Origin: a virus
Direction: 5' to 3' (one strand)
IMG/VR virus record: IMGVR_UViG_3300026209_000002
Coordinates: 1-64,000 of that record
Length of the DNA stretch: 64,000 bases
The notes beneath the pieces were generated by a model that worked only from the letters and a program-made list of their open reading frames with translations, was not told where the DNA came from and did not search any database. Positions 50,670-59,847 of the stretch are shown here, in pieces (the first letter of the stretch is position 1; each line of letters opens with the position of its first letter). The translations under genes and the position numbers were made by a program.

Positions 50670-53600
50670 ATGTCTAATTTTTCATTACGTCCAATACGAA
50701 AAACGATACAGGATAAACTAAACAGAAAATCAAGGTTATTACGAAGAGAAAATCCTGAATCACCAAATCAACCAATATCAGATAATTCTACTCTAAGTGA
50801 GTTATATACAAGAACTACATGGGCTCAGATGATATCTCTTACGGTGGTAGGAGAAAAAAACAATCCTAGTTCGGGTAAAATAGCTGTTTTAGGAGCAGGT
50901 GGTGAAGTAAATATGGAAAGTGGTGAACCTATTATGAAGAGTGGGTTTGACCAAGTATATGGTGGACACGAGACTTTAAATAATAGAGATTTTTATAAAC
51001 CTACATCTGGTATCAAAAATGTAAGTATATCATATGAAGGTAATGTAAAATCTTTGAGAAAAGCTACTGTTTCATTTATGGTTTCTGGTTTAGATGATTT
51101 AGAGAGATTGACACCACATTTTTTTACAGTTGGTGCTGAAGTCTTATTAGAGTTTGGTTGGTCAACTTATCCAAAAGGATTAACATTGGGTGATGAATTA
51201 GTTAAAAATGTTAAGGAACTTGGAATAATGGGAATGAGGGATCAGTCTTTACTTTGGAATAAAAAGAACTTAGCAGAACAATATGAGAACAGAATTTTAG
51301 CTGGAGAAGGAGATTATGATTTTGCTCTTGGGACTATTTCTAATTTTAATTATTCAATGACTGCAGGTGGATTTAATGCAGAGGTTACAATATTAACTAC
51401 AGGTGTTAGTATTTTAGATACTGTTGTACCACGAGATGGACATGGTAAACCCTCAACTTTAACATTACAAAATGATTCAGGTGAATCAATGGATTTACCT
51501 GCACCTAATTTTTACAAAACTATACAAAATTTACCAGAAACTTTGTTTTACGCATTACTAGGACAAGAACCACCAACATTTGAGTATCAAGATGGAGAAG
51601 AACTTGTATCTATCGAGAACCCTTGGGGAAATACTACTGTTTTTAAGGAAGAGAAGGATGGTTCGGGAAAGCAAACCGATGAATCCGCAGATATTAGTAA
51701 AAATAAGAAACTGGGGTCTGAAGCTGGAGAATCAGCACTTATGTTAGGTTCACTTGCAGCAGGTGCTAAACTTGGAATGATGTCTGGAGCAGCGGTTGGT
51801 TCAATTGTACCTTTTGCTGGTACAACAGTTGGTGCTGTAGTTGGAACAGTTGTTGGAGTTGGAATAGTTCTTGGAGCTTGGATGGAGACGGGTGGTGAGT
51901 ATACTATTTTCGAACAACATTCGAGTGATGGTGTCATACAAATATTTACAGGATTTAATTGGACAGATAATATAGGAACTTATCAAGAAAAAAAACAAGT
52001 AATGAAGACTACAAACTTTCAATCTTTTAGTTCAGAAGTTGGTAGAAGGACAGTAGATGAACAAACTGGTAAAGTCACAGAAGCAGCTTCTTCAGAAGGA
52101 ATGTGGGAGAAGACATGGGATACCACAAAAGATATAGTGTCTAAAGTAACTTTTGGTGCTGTCGGTTCAACTGATAGTATACTTGACCATATAAATGGTC
52201 AACCAGAAGTTTGGGTAAGATGGGGTTGGTTTGAAGATAATATATTGACAAGACTTTTAGGATATGGGTCAAATGATGAGGTTGCTGTATATTTTAGGTC
52301 AATTGAACCTAAAATTGATAATAAAGGTAATATAATACCAGAAGAATTTGAAAGTACTAAATTTACTTTACCAAAACAACTTATCACTACAAATTGTAAT
52401 TCTGTATTGATACCTGACAGAACTCCAGGTTTAGAGTTAGCTAAGGTTTCTGATATTACTGATGACGACCAAGGATTTAATTTATATGGAAATTTAGGTA
52501 ATTTTTTAAAGATGAATCTTTCACAAGTAGGAGAAGATACACCTGTTATACCAAAAGTTGAAGTAGATGGTTATAATGAAAAAACTAATCCTTATGGATA
52601 TTTTAGAAATTTATATTTTAATGCTTATGTGTTAAAAGATGCATTCGCAGGTATTAGTACCGTTAGAGAAGGTATGAATAATTTATTTAGTGTGATGGCT
52701 GATGATTTTGGTTCTATATTTAGTTTTGATGCAGTTTCAAATATATACGATGCTGGTGTTGAAAATAGGATAGGAATTATAGATAAAAATGCAATTAGTG
52801 ACCATAGTGTGTTTAATGACAATAATCCAGAAGCACCTCAAGATCCAGAAGCACCTAAAGGAGATTTTAATAGAGTATATGAGTTCCCTGTACACGACCC
52901 AGGTTCATTTGTTAAAACTCAAGATTTAAAAGTCTCAATACCAAATTCAATGGCAGTTACAGCATTATATGGTACTAATCAACCAAAAGGAAAATTAGGA
53001 CAAAGTGACCCAAATTTAGGTGGTATGCAAGCACAAAAATTAACAGATTTTTTTAAGATAGATGAAAATGGTGATGAGAAGAAAGAAGTAGGATTAGAAA
53101 GAATAACAATATTACCTTATGCTAATGTAGCTGCTGGTAAGTTATTTACATCTAAAGATAGTGAAGAGAAACCAAGATTACAAGCTTCTCAGGTTAATTT
53201 TTTAGATTCTCTTAATAGTGTAGTAGAAAGAGGGATACATCAAGATAGTGATGATTCTATTAGTCCTACAACTTATCCGATAGGAACTCCACCTTTAGCT
53301 GGAAGTTTTAGACCAGGAGGAGATTTAAACAGTTCTGAAGAAGGTAATTATTTAGGTAACAAGTATAATGCTATAAATGGTAGTTTAAAAACTACTCCAT
53401 TATTATATAAGAATAAAATGTTGTATGATATAATGCATAATCCAAAAACAAGTGTACAAAATAATTTTTCATCTTATAATGGATTGATGGATTTATCTAT
53501 AACTATAGATGGAACTGGTGGTATTTTTCCAGGTGATGCTTTTCATTCGAAGTATCTACCAAAGGCTTTTCAAAAAAGAGTAAATGGAGAATGGCCTATA

Positions 53601-54785
53601 GTTTATCAAGCGATTGAGATTGGTCACGAGATAGCGACTGATAGTTGGACGACTTCCATAAAAGGAATGCCTAGATTTAATCCGAAAGCGTTTAACAATG
53701 TAGAACTTAGTGGTTCATCGAATTTCGAAAATCCACCTGAATCTCAAACAGAACATTATCCTAACACTTATGGATTGACACAATATTATAATTTTTTCAA
53801 TATGAGAGCAGATTTTGCTATGACGATGTGGAAACAATTATGGGGAATTAATGTAGGATTACAAGGTTATACAGGAAGTGATTATGAAGGTAGTATTGGA
53901 AGATTAGGTAAAAAAGATGTAGATGCTAATGGAGAAATAATATCTGCTATATTTGTTGATACTAAAGGTGCACCTATACTGAAACATTTAAAAACTTTTG
54001 ATTATAGTAGTGCTATTGGTGGAAATGCATTGTTAGCAGATTTTAGTAAAGTATTTGATGAATTACCAGAAAAATGGGTGATACCTAAAAAGAAAATTTG
54101 GAATCCTAAAAAAACAAAAGAAGAAGTAGGTTTTACGATAACGAATAAATTTGATATGTTGTATTATTTACAAGTGGTTCTTCTTTTTGTAGGTCAATAT
54201 TATTCTCAAAAAGGTAAAATTTCCGATATGGAAAAATTTGCATATGAAGGTATTGTGGCAGACACTTGGTTTAAAAATAATAGAAATGAAGCATTATGGG
54301 TAAATGGAGTATGTAGTCCAACTAATAAAAAAGAAGTGATTCGTGAGGGAATAAACTGGGATAGTTGGAAATATTATAAATATATAGGTAGCCACAACAA
54401 CGGTAAAGGTCTTGAGTTTCAAAATACTGACGATGAGCCCTGGAATCAGTATGGTAAAGGTGACCAATCCAACTGGGGTAATACAGGTTCAAAAGATGGA
54501 AATGGAATGAAACCACCAGTAGGATTGAGATGGTTAGGTTGGAAGAAAAACGATTTACTAAAAGGGAAAGTTGTACCAACTTTGTTATTATATAACGAAT
54601 TATTCAAAAGCAATCCATCATATGCAACTGAATATCTAACAGAGAACTCTCATAGAAGACTTCAAAGCTTAGTTAGAGGTGGTATAAAGGATTTAAAAGG
54701 TGAAGATAAAAAGAAATTTGACCCAATACAAGTAATGAAAAATTTAAGTAATTCAGAATTTTTAATAAAATTACCAACAGGATAA
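50670..54785 (+). CDS. Large baseplate/hub-like protein with Gly-zipper membrane-like segment
   Basis: A 1371-aa protein. Early residues have beta-rich structural phrases: ISLTVVGEKNNPSSG, VSISYEGNVKSLRKATVSF, FFTVGAEVLLEFGWSTYPKG, similar to a large virion/baseplate protein of marine T4-like phages. At about 355-405 it has a Gly/Ala-rich hydrophobic stretch (LMLGSLAAGAKLGMMSG, then AAVGSIVPFAGTTVGAVVG, TVVGVGIVLGAW) of Gly-zipper type. The rest contains FYNAYVLKDAFAGI-like and SITIDGTGGIFPGDAFHSKY segments. It could be a hub protein or spike carrier and may contact membrane. No lysozyme motif was seen. The exact T4 equivalent is not clear. Confidence 0.5.
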   Translation: MSNFSLRPIRKTIQDKLNRKSRLLRRENPESPNQPISDNSTLSELYTRTTWAQMISLTVVGEKNNPSSGKIAVLGAGGEVNMESGEPIMKSGFDQVYGGHETLNNRDFYKPTSGIKNVSISYEGNVKSLRKATVSFMVSGLDDLERLTPHFFTVGAEVLLEFGWSTYPKGLTLGDELVKNVKELGIMGMRDQSLLWNKKNLAEQYENRILAGEGDYDFALGTISNFNYSMTAGGFNAEVTILTTGVSILDTVVPRDGHGKPSTLTLQNDSGESMDLPAPNFYKTIQNLPETLFYALLGQEPPTFEYQDGEELVSIENPWGNTTVFKEEKDGSGKQTDESADISKNKKLGSEAGESALMLGSLAAGAKLGMMSGAAVGSIVPFAGTTVGAVVGTVVGVGIVLGAWMETGGEYTIFEQHSSDGVIQIFTGFNWTDNIGTYQEKKQVMKTTNFQSFSSEVGRRTVDEQTGKVTEAASSEGMWEKTWDTTKDIVSKVTFGAVGSTDSILDHINGQPEVWVRWGWFEDNILTRLLGYGSNDEVAVYFRSIEPKIDNKGNIIPEEFESTKFTLPKQLITTNCNSVLIPDRTPGLELAKVSDITDDDQGFNLYGNLGNFLKMNLSQVGEDTPVIPKVEVDGYNEKTNPYGYFRNLYFNAYVLKDAFAGISTVREGMNNLFSVMADDFGSIFSFDAVSNIYDAGVENRIGIIDKNAISDHSVFNDNNPEAPQDPEAPKGDFNRVYEFPVHDPGSFVKTQDLKVSIPNSMAVTALYGTNQPKGKLGQSDPNLGGMQAQKLTDFFKIDENGDEKKEVGLERITILPYANVAAGKLFTSKDSEEKPRLQASQVNFLDSLNSVVERGIHQDSDDSISPTTYPIGTPPLAGSFRPGGDLNSSEEGNYLGNKYNAINGSLKTTPLLYKNKMLYDIMHNPKTSVQNNFSSYNGLMDLSITIDGTGGIFPGDAFHSKYLPKAFQKRVNGEWPIVYQAIEIGHEIATDSWTTSIKGMPRFNPKAFNNVELSGSSNFENPPESQTEHYPNTYGLTQYYNFFNMRADFAMTMWKQLWGINVGLQGYTGSDYEGSIGRLGKKDVDANGEIISAIFVDTKGAPILKHLKTFDYSSAIGGNALLADFSKVFDELPEKWVIPKKKIWNPKKTKEEVGFTITNKFDMLYYLQVVLLFVGQYYSQKGKISDMEKFAYEGIVADTWFKNNRNEALWVNGVCSPTNKKEVIREGINWDSWKYYKYIGSHNNGKGLEFQNTDDEPWNQYGKGDQSNWGNTGSKDGNGMKPPVGLRWLGWKKNDLLKGKVVPTLLLYNELFKSNPSYATEYLTENSHRRLQSLVRGGIKDLKGEDKKKFDPIQVMKNLSNSEFLIKLPTG

Positions 54786-54807
54786 TATTTACTTTTAGGA
54801 TAATATT

Positions 54808-55755
54808 ATGATTAAACTTAAAGATTTATTAATGGAATCCACTTATGCTCCCTCTAAACAAGCTGGGCCGAGTTGGATAGATAATGAGTGGTATCCCGCT
54901 CATACAAAAACAGTATTGAATTATGTACGGAGAGGAGAATACATACCTCTTACACCTGCAACTGTGGAGAAAGCACTTGGTAAAAAGATACCTGTAAAAT
55001 CATTTCACATCACAGGACCTGATGGTTTATCAAAAGTCAAGGGTGTACTTAATAGAAAAAAATCCATATCTACATTTACAGCAACTCACGAATCTGAAGC
55101 ATTAGCTAAAGGTCGTGGTGTTCAAACAGGTATGGGTGGTATTATATTTTATGTAGAGGGACATTTATTAGCACAAAGAAGTATGGATTTTGATACAACA
55201 CCTGATAAGCAAGGTCGTAGATGGGTAAGTGCTTTTCATGTGTTTGATGGAAAACCTGAAATATGGGGGAAGGCTTTGAAAGCTGCAAAAATTGATTATG
55301 GTTCTATTGATTCTAAAATTACTAAAATAGAAAGAGAATATCATGATAGATGGATGGACTTACCCTCAGATGACCCTAATCATCTTGAATATAATGAGTA
55401 TAAAGAACAGGCTAAAAAAGCAGTAGGACCTGTAGTTGCAAAATTTGTAAAAGATTTTATTGATGTGGCAAATAAAACTATAATCAAAAATAAAAAAATA
55501 TTTAAAAAGAGTTTGATTGATTCCGATGTTAACAAAAAAACTGCTTGGTGGAATGAACTTCTTGTCTATGATACAAAGATAATTGATTTCTTCGTGATGA
55601 GTAGACTTATGACAACAGACAATGGTTGGAAAATACAGAGTGAGATAGAAAAATTAGCATCAGTAGCAAGTGGTAGTAATCCAATAACTATTGGAACACC
55701 AGTTCAATTTAGAAAATGGTTTAAAAAACGAAAAGGTAAAATTCACAAAGGATAG
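54808..55755 (+). CDS. Hypothetical protein with MIKLK leader, candidate head-internal effector
   Basis: A 315-aa protein. The leader MIKLKDLLMES|TYAPS has LME10|S11, like capsid-targeting leaders of T4 internal proteins. The segment VKSFHITGPDGLSKVKGVLNR followed by KSISTFTATHESEA resembles a domain found in marine phage proteins that I cannot name; the His and Ser-Thr-Phe-Thr pattern is reminiscent of ADP-ribosyltransferase-like folds, a weak analogy (T4 Alt and ModA/B are ADP-ribosyltransferases and Alt is head-packaged). A GGATAATATT repeat occurs twice just upstream (54779-54807). Function unknown. Confidence 0.45.
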   Translation: MIKLKDLLMESTYAPSKQAGPSWIDNEWYPAHTKTVLNYVRRGEYIPLTPATVEKALGKKIPVKSFHITGPDGLSKVKGVLNRKKSISTFTATHESEALAKGRGVQTGMGGIIFYVEGHLLAQRSMDFDTTPDKQGRRWVSAFHVFDGKPEIWGKALKAAKIDYGSIDSKITKIEREYHDRWMDLPSDDPNHLEYNEYKEQAKKAVGPVVAKFVKDFIDVANKTIIKNKKIFKKSLIDSDVNKKTAWWNELLVYDTKIIDFFVMSRLMTTDNGWKIQSEIEKLASVASGSNPITIGTPVQFRKWFKKRKGKIHKG

Positions 55756-55788
55756 GAATGATTTGGAATAATTTCAAATAGGTTAATA

Positions 55789-55962
55789 ATGAAATATAAG
55801 ATAAAAAAAAATCTATTTACAGTTAATGGAACACTATATATAGATGAGGTTGTTAAAACCGACAAAACAGTTATAAAAGATTCAAAAGGGAAAATCAAGG
55901 TAAAAGATCAAGTGGGTAAAATTTGGTATATATTACCTGAATATCTCAAAGAGGTTACATGA
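55789..55962 (+). CDS. 57-aa hypothetical protein
   Basis: A short gene (ATG 55789, TGA 55960-55962) overlapping the ThyX start by 4 nt, with AATAGG 4-9 nt upstream of the ATG. The product is basic and beta-rich (YKIKKNLFTVNGTLYIDEVV, KGKIKVKDQVGKIWYI), like a small SH3-type fold. Overlap with thyX suggests coupling. Function unknown. Confidence 0.5.
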   Translation: MKYKIKKNLFTVNGTLYIDEVVKTDKTVIKDSKGKIKVKDQVGKIWYILPEYLKEVT

Positions 55963-56663
55963 AAATAGATGTATTAGATAAGGGTTATATCGAGTTAGTA
56001 GATAAACTTGGTGATGACCTTACACCTGTAAATGCAGCTCGTGTATCATTTGGACAACGAAGTGATACCTTTACAGAGAAAGATAGGAAGTTGTCTAAGT
56101 TCTTAATCAAACACAAACACTTTTCACCATTTCGGCATCAACACATTATGCTGATTATCAAGGCACCCGAATTTGTAATGAGACAAGCATATAAGCATGT
56201 CGTTGGGATAGAAACCACATCAGACCATCCTACCAAAGACCACGCTTGGAATGAGATTAGTGGTCGTTATATGGAAGTAGAAGATTTTTATTATCCTGAA
56301 GTATGGAGAAAACAGTCTGATGATAACAAACAAGCTTCGGAAGGTGAGTTAGATGATTTACAACAAAAACGAATGTCTGAGATTTATAAACAATATATGA
56401 GACAAGTAGAGATGACTTATGAAAGAATGATTGATTCTGGTATGGCAAAAGAACAAGCTCGAATTGTTTTACCTCTTTCACAATACACTCAAGTTTGGTG
56501 GACAGCTTCATTTCAATCTGTGATGAATTTTATAGAGTTAAGAGATGAACCTACAGCACAAGTAGAGATACAAGAATACGCAAGAGCATTAAAGAAAATA
56601 ATGTTAGATGTATTTCCTGAAACCACTAAACTATGGAGTGAAATTTATTTGAATGAGGATTAA
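55959..56663 (+). CDS. thyX: Flavin-dependent thymidylate synthase ThyX
   Basis: A 234-aa ThyX. TPVNAARVSFGQRSD near residue 22, HKHFSPFRHQHIMLIIKAPEFVMRQ near 50-75, and HAWNEISGRYMEV (about 94-106) are family landmarks; the last corresponds to the RHRxxSxNExSxR signature, with the RHR part changed to KDHAWNEISGRY. LPLSQYTQVWWTASFQSVMNFIELR is the C-terminal catalytic segment. It makes dTMP from dUMP using FADH2 and methylene-tetrahydrofolate without needing a separate DHFR. It supplies phage DNA synthesis. The next gene (nagB) starts 11 nt before its stop. Confidence 0.92.
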   Translation: MKIDVLDKGYIELVDKLGDDLTPVNAARVSFGQRSDTFTEKDRKLSKFLIKHKHFSPFRHQHIMLIIKAPEFVMRQAYKHVVGIETTSDHPTKDHAWNEISGRYMEVEDFYYPEVWRKQSDDNKQASEGELDDLQQKRMSEIYKQYMRQVEMTYERMIDSGMAKEQARIVLPLSQYTQVWWTASFQSVMNFIELRDEPTAQVEIQEYARALKKIMLDVFPETTKLWSEIYLNED

Positions 56664-57324
56664 GAATGTTACATATCAAAAAGCTTGTCATTTAATAGCA
56701 TCAAATATTCGTGATTTAATAAAAACTCACACTACCTCAGTATTGGGGTTAGCGACAGGTTCAACACCTATTGGAATTTATCAAGAACTATCTAAGATGA
56801 GAGATACAAACTTTTCTGATACGATTACTTTTAATCTTGATGAATATGTTGGATTAAATGGATGGCATCCACAATCATACAATCATTTTATGTATGAACA
56901 TCTATTTGCTAATTTAACATTTAAAAAACGATATTTTCCAAGTGTAAATGGAGTAGCTTTATATGATGATTTAATAGACGCTTATGGTGGTATTGATATA
57001 CAGATACTTGGTATTGGAACTAATGGACATATAGGATTTAATGAACCAAACACACCAAGAGATTCAAAAACTCATGTGGTTGATTTAACAGAGAATACAA
57101 TTAAAGATAATAGTAGGTTTTTTGATTCTATAGATGAAGTTCCCTCACAAGCAATAACAATGGGAATAGAAACTATTATGAATACAAAACGAATTTATTT
57201 AGTAGCACAAGGTAAACATAAAAAGGATATTTTAGAGAAGGCAATATATGGAGATATAACTCCTGAAGTCCCTGCTTCATTTTTACAAGAACATGATAAC
57301 TTAAAGGTATTTTATTGTGATTGA
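56653..57324 (+). CDS. nagB: Glucosamine-6-phosphate deaminase NagB-like
   Basis: A 223-aa protein. The NagB signature appears in order: LGLATGSTPIGIYQEL (phosphate-binding loop), ITFNLDEYVGL, HPQSYNHFMYEHLF, ILGIGTNGHIGFNEPNTP with catalytic residues, and ITMGIETIMNTKRIYLVAQG. E. coli NagB has 266 aa; the C-terminal part here is slightly shorter. The reaction is glucosamine-6-P to fructose-6-P plus ammonia. It overlaps thyX and the PIG-L-type deacetylase, so two amino-sugar enzymes lie together, which suggests use of host amino sugars from peptidoglycan or LPS precursors during infection. Confidence 0.9.
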   Translation: MRIKNVTYQKACHLIASNIRDLIKTHTTSVLGLATGSTPIGIYQELSKMRDTNFSDTITFNLDEYVGLNGWHPQSYNHFMYEHLFANLTFKKRYFPSVNGVALYDDLIDAYGGIDIQILGIGTNGHIGFNEPNTPRDSKTHVVDLTENTIKDNSRFFDSIDEVPSQAITMGIETIMNTKRIYLVAQGKHKKDILEKAIYGDITPEVPASFLQEHDNLKVFYCD

Positions 57325-57817
57325 TAAGATAATGATTGTAGCACACCCTGATGATGAGGCACTATTTGGTGGAGCTGAATTACTATCGTATCCAAAAGAA
57401 TATAAAGTTGTAGTAGTAGATGAATATCATAATGAAGTTAGACGAGAAGAATTTAAAGCATCTATGGAGTTTATAGGAATAGAAGAATATGAACATTGGA
57501 CAGGTTATAAAGGTGGAGAAGATTATCATAGAGAAAAACTTATTTATGAATTACTTAGAGTATTGAGAGAAAGAAAATATAAAAAGATAGTAACACATAA
57601 CAGACAAGGTGAATACGGACATCCAAGACATAGAGCATTACATGATATATTAAATCATTTAAGACCTGAACTATTGTGGTGTTTTGATAAATCTAAAGAT
57701 AGGTTACACGAAGATATATTATATAAGAAAAGAGATTTATTAAAAGTATATAAGAGTCAAAGAGAAGTATTAGATTGGTTTAGTCCTTGGTATGAGACGA
57801 TAAAAAAACATTTATAA
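57317..57817 (+). CDS. PIG-L/LmbE-type N-deacetylase
   Basis: A 166-aa protein with the metal-binding motif AHPDDEALFGG near residue 8 and the second motif GEYGHPRHRALH near 105, both characteristic of the PIG-L (LmbE) zinc deacetylases, which remove acetyl from N-acetylglucosaminyl compounds. It is shorter than usual (220-250 aa). GTG 57317 overlaps the nagB stop; ATG 57332 is an alternative. Together with NagB it could convert GlcNAc-type compounds to fructose-6-P, although most PIG-L enzymes act on glycoconjugates, not free GlcNAc-6-P. Confidence 0.82.
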   Translation: MIDKIMIVAHPDDEALFGGAELLSYPKEYKVVVVDEYHNEVRREEFKASMEFIGIEEYEHWTGYKGGEDYHREKLIYELLRVLRERKYKKIVTHNRQGEYGHPRHRALHDILNHLRPELLWCFDKSKDRLHEDILYKKRDLLKVYKSQREVLDWFSPWYETIKKHL

Positions 57818-57827
57818 AATAAAAAAT

Positions 57828-58577
57828 ATGATAGATTACATATATGCAAATGGATGTAGTTATGTGGCAGGAGATGGACTAACTCCAAATCCTAAGAATA
57901 TCACCAACCCTCAACTAATGTATAAAAAAACTTCAGTCCATCTTTTAGCTGAAGAATTAAACATTGATAGTTTTAATAATGCTAAAGGTGGTGGTTCTAA
58001 TCAACGAATAGTTAGAACTACAATAGATTGGTTATTACAAAATAAAAATAAATGGAGTGACGTATTAGTTTTGGTTGGGTGGACTGAATTTCATAGGTAT
58101 GAAATATTAAATAATGAAAATTGGATACAAGTAAGTAGAATAGATTTTCCCCCCGAAGAAATACAAAATACAATAAGATATGAAAATTGGAAAAGTTACA
58201 TAGCTAATTTTTATAATATATGGAGAATGTATAATAATTATTTAGATAATATTTTATACTTACAGTTATTTTTAGAATCTAATAATATTAAATATATTTT
58301 TTGGGATTCTATAGGAGACTTTTCCCCCGATGATGACACATTCCGATATAGAAACAAATATAAAAAGAAATGGGATATTATTAATACAAAAAATTGGGTA
58401 ACTGGGGGAGATGAGTCTTGGGAAAAGTATTTGAAAGAATTAGAAAAGGAACATGATGTGAGAGTTGGTACGAGAGATAAACGAGGAATTTTAGATGACT
58501 TTCATCCCAATGAATTAGGACATAAATTTTGGTATGAAAAAATAAAAAATAAAGTTAAAGAATTAAATTATATTTAA
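57828..58577 (+). CDS. SGNH-hydrolase-like protein, second copy
   Basis: A 249-aa protein. YANGCSYVAGDGL is block I-like (Gly-Cys-Ser in place of Gly-Asp-Ser), NNAKGGGSNQRIVRTTIDWL fits block II with its Gly, DVLVLVGWTEFHRYE is in the place of block III (GxxD/N), and DDFHPNELGHKFW is a good DxxH block V. It is better matched than the copy at 23874. This subtype is common in cyanophages and is often annotated as a GDSL-like protein of unknown substrate. Preceded by a 10-nt gap without clear SD. Confidence 0.65.
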   Translation: MIDYIYANGCSYVAGDGLTPNPKNITNPQLMYKKTSVHLLAEELNIDSFNNAKGGGSNQRIVRTTIDWLLQNKNKWSDVLVLVGWTEFHRYEILNNENWIQVSRIDFPPEEIQNTIRYENWKSYIANFYNIWRMYNNYLDNILYLQLFLESNNIKYIFWDSIGDFSPDDDTFRYRNKYKKKWDIINTKNWVTGGDESWEKYLKELEKEHDVRVGTRDKRGILDDFHPNELGHKFWYEKIKNKVKELNYI

Positions 58578-58590
58578 TACTATAAAGTAA

Positions 58591-59847
58591 ATGGTTATAA
58601 TAGAATCAAAAAAAGAGTTTGATTCATTTTTGTATAAATATAATGATACTAATTGGCTTCCAATTATACATTGTACGTTTACAGATGATGAACTTCACAC
58701 ACAAGAAAATGAAATATCATTTCTCACTATAAGATTTGATGAAGATTATATATTACCTTTTAATCATTCTGAAGCTATTAATTTAGATAAAAGTTTATTA
58801 GAGGAATTAAAATCTGATAGGTCTAAATTTGTGTATAACAAAAAAGAAGTATTACAATTCATTGATTTTGGTGGAATGATAGATATAAATTTTTTATATT
58901 ATTTAAAAAATAATCAACCACTTAACATAGAAGATGAATCAAAATGGATGTGGAAAAATCATTTTCGTAATGTTAAAAATCCAAATATTTTTATCCCTAT
59001 ACTAAAACAATATGAAACAATTAAGAAAACTTTAGATATAGAATTTGAAGAAAAATATTATATTGAAGGATATGATAATTTTTGTTCTACATTTTCAAGT
59101 ATAGAGTCTAATGGAATTTATAAAGATGATGCATTAGTTTATACTCAATATAATCCATATACCACTACGGGTCGTCCATCTAATAGATTTGGTGGTTTGA
59201 ACTTCGCTGCTTTAAACAAGAGTGATGGTAGTCGTAAAGCGTTTAAATCAAGATTTGATTATATAGGTAGATTGGTAGAATTTGATTATGATGCTTATCA
59301 TTTGAGATTAATTGGAGAGGTAATTGGATATGAATTACCAAAAACTTCTGTACATCAATACTTTGCTGATATATTTGATGTTAGTTATGATGAAGCAAAA
59401 ATTATGAATTTTAAGTTACTCTATGGTGATATACCTCAAGATATTGCGAATAATGTTGAATTTTTTGGTAAAGTTAAAGAATTTATTAATAAACTTTGGA
59501 CTAAGTATAATAATGATAAATACATAGAGACTTATATTTATAGAAAGAAGATATATGCGAATAATTTTGAAGAAATGAGTAAAACTAAATTGTTTAATTA
59601 TTTTATTCAAAATTTAGAAACAGAACGCAATATGAAAGTTTTGGATAATTTACTTCCCAAAATAGAAAAATATGAGAGTAAATTAGTCCTTTACAATTAT
59701 GATGCGTTTTTATTTGATTTAAATCCAAAAGATGGATTAGATCTTTTGAAGTTAATAAAGAAAGAAATGGAAGAAGGAAATTACTTAACTAAAGTCTCAT
59801 CAGGGATAAATTATGATGAAATGGAAGATATAACAGAGAAGTTATAA
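58591..59847 (+). CDS. PolA-family polymerase-like palm protein (auxiliary, altered motif C)
   Basis: A 418-aa protein. TTTGRPSNRFGGLNFAALNK (191-210) and SRKAFKSRF correspond to the start of the family A palm (TATGRLSS ... in Pol I). Motif A is LVEFDYDAYHLRLIG (Asp232), motif B EAKIMNFKLLYG (Lys270-Gly279), motif C LVLYNYDAFLFDL (Asp371; the usual HDE is YDA). The N-terminal 110 residues (TDDELHTQENEISFLTIRF) look like a degenerate exonuclease-like domain. T4-like phages use a family B polymerase (gp43) for replication, so this is probably accessory. Loss of the Glu in motif C may change or reduce activity. Similar proteins occur in cyanophages. Confidence 0.72.
   Translation: MVIIESKKEFDSFLYKYNDTNWLPIIHCTFTDDELHTQENEISFLTIRFDEDYILPFNHSEAINLDKSLLEELKSDRSKFVYNKKEVLQFIDFGGMIDINFLYYLKNNQPLNIEDESKWMWKNHFRNVKNPNIFIPILKQYETIKKTLDIEFEEKYYIEGYDNFCSTFSSIESNGIYKDDALVYTQYNPYTTTGRPSNRFGGLNFAALNKSDGSRKAFKSRFDYIGRLVEFDYDAYHLRLIGEVIGYELPKTSVHQYFADIFDVSYDEAKIMNFKLLYGDIPQDIANNVEFFGKVKEFINKLWTKYNNDKYIETYIYRKKIYANNFEEMSKTKLFNYFIQNLETERNMKVLDNLLPKIEKYESKLVLYNYDAFLFDLNPKDGLDLLKLIKKEMEEGNYLTKVSSGINYDEMEDITEKL

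Noticed and set aside
54779-54807. Direct repeat GGATAATATT before 54808 as a promoter
   Set aside because: Differs from the ATATTTAT element and may be a short chance duplication in AT-rich sequence.
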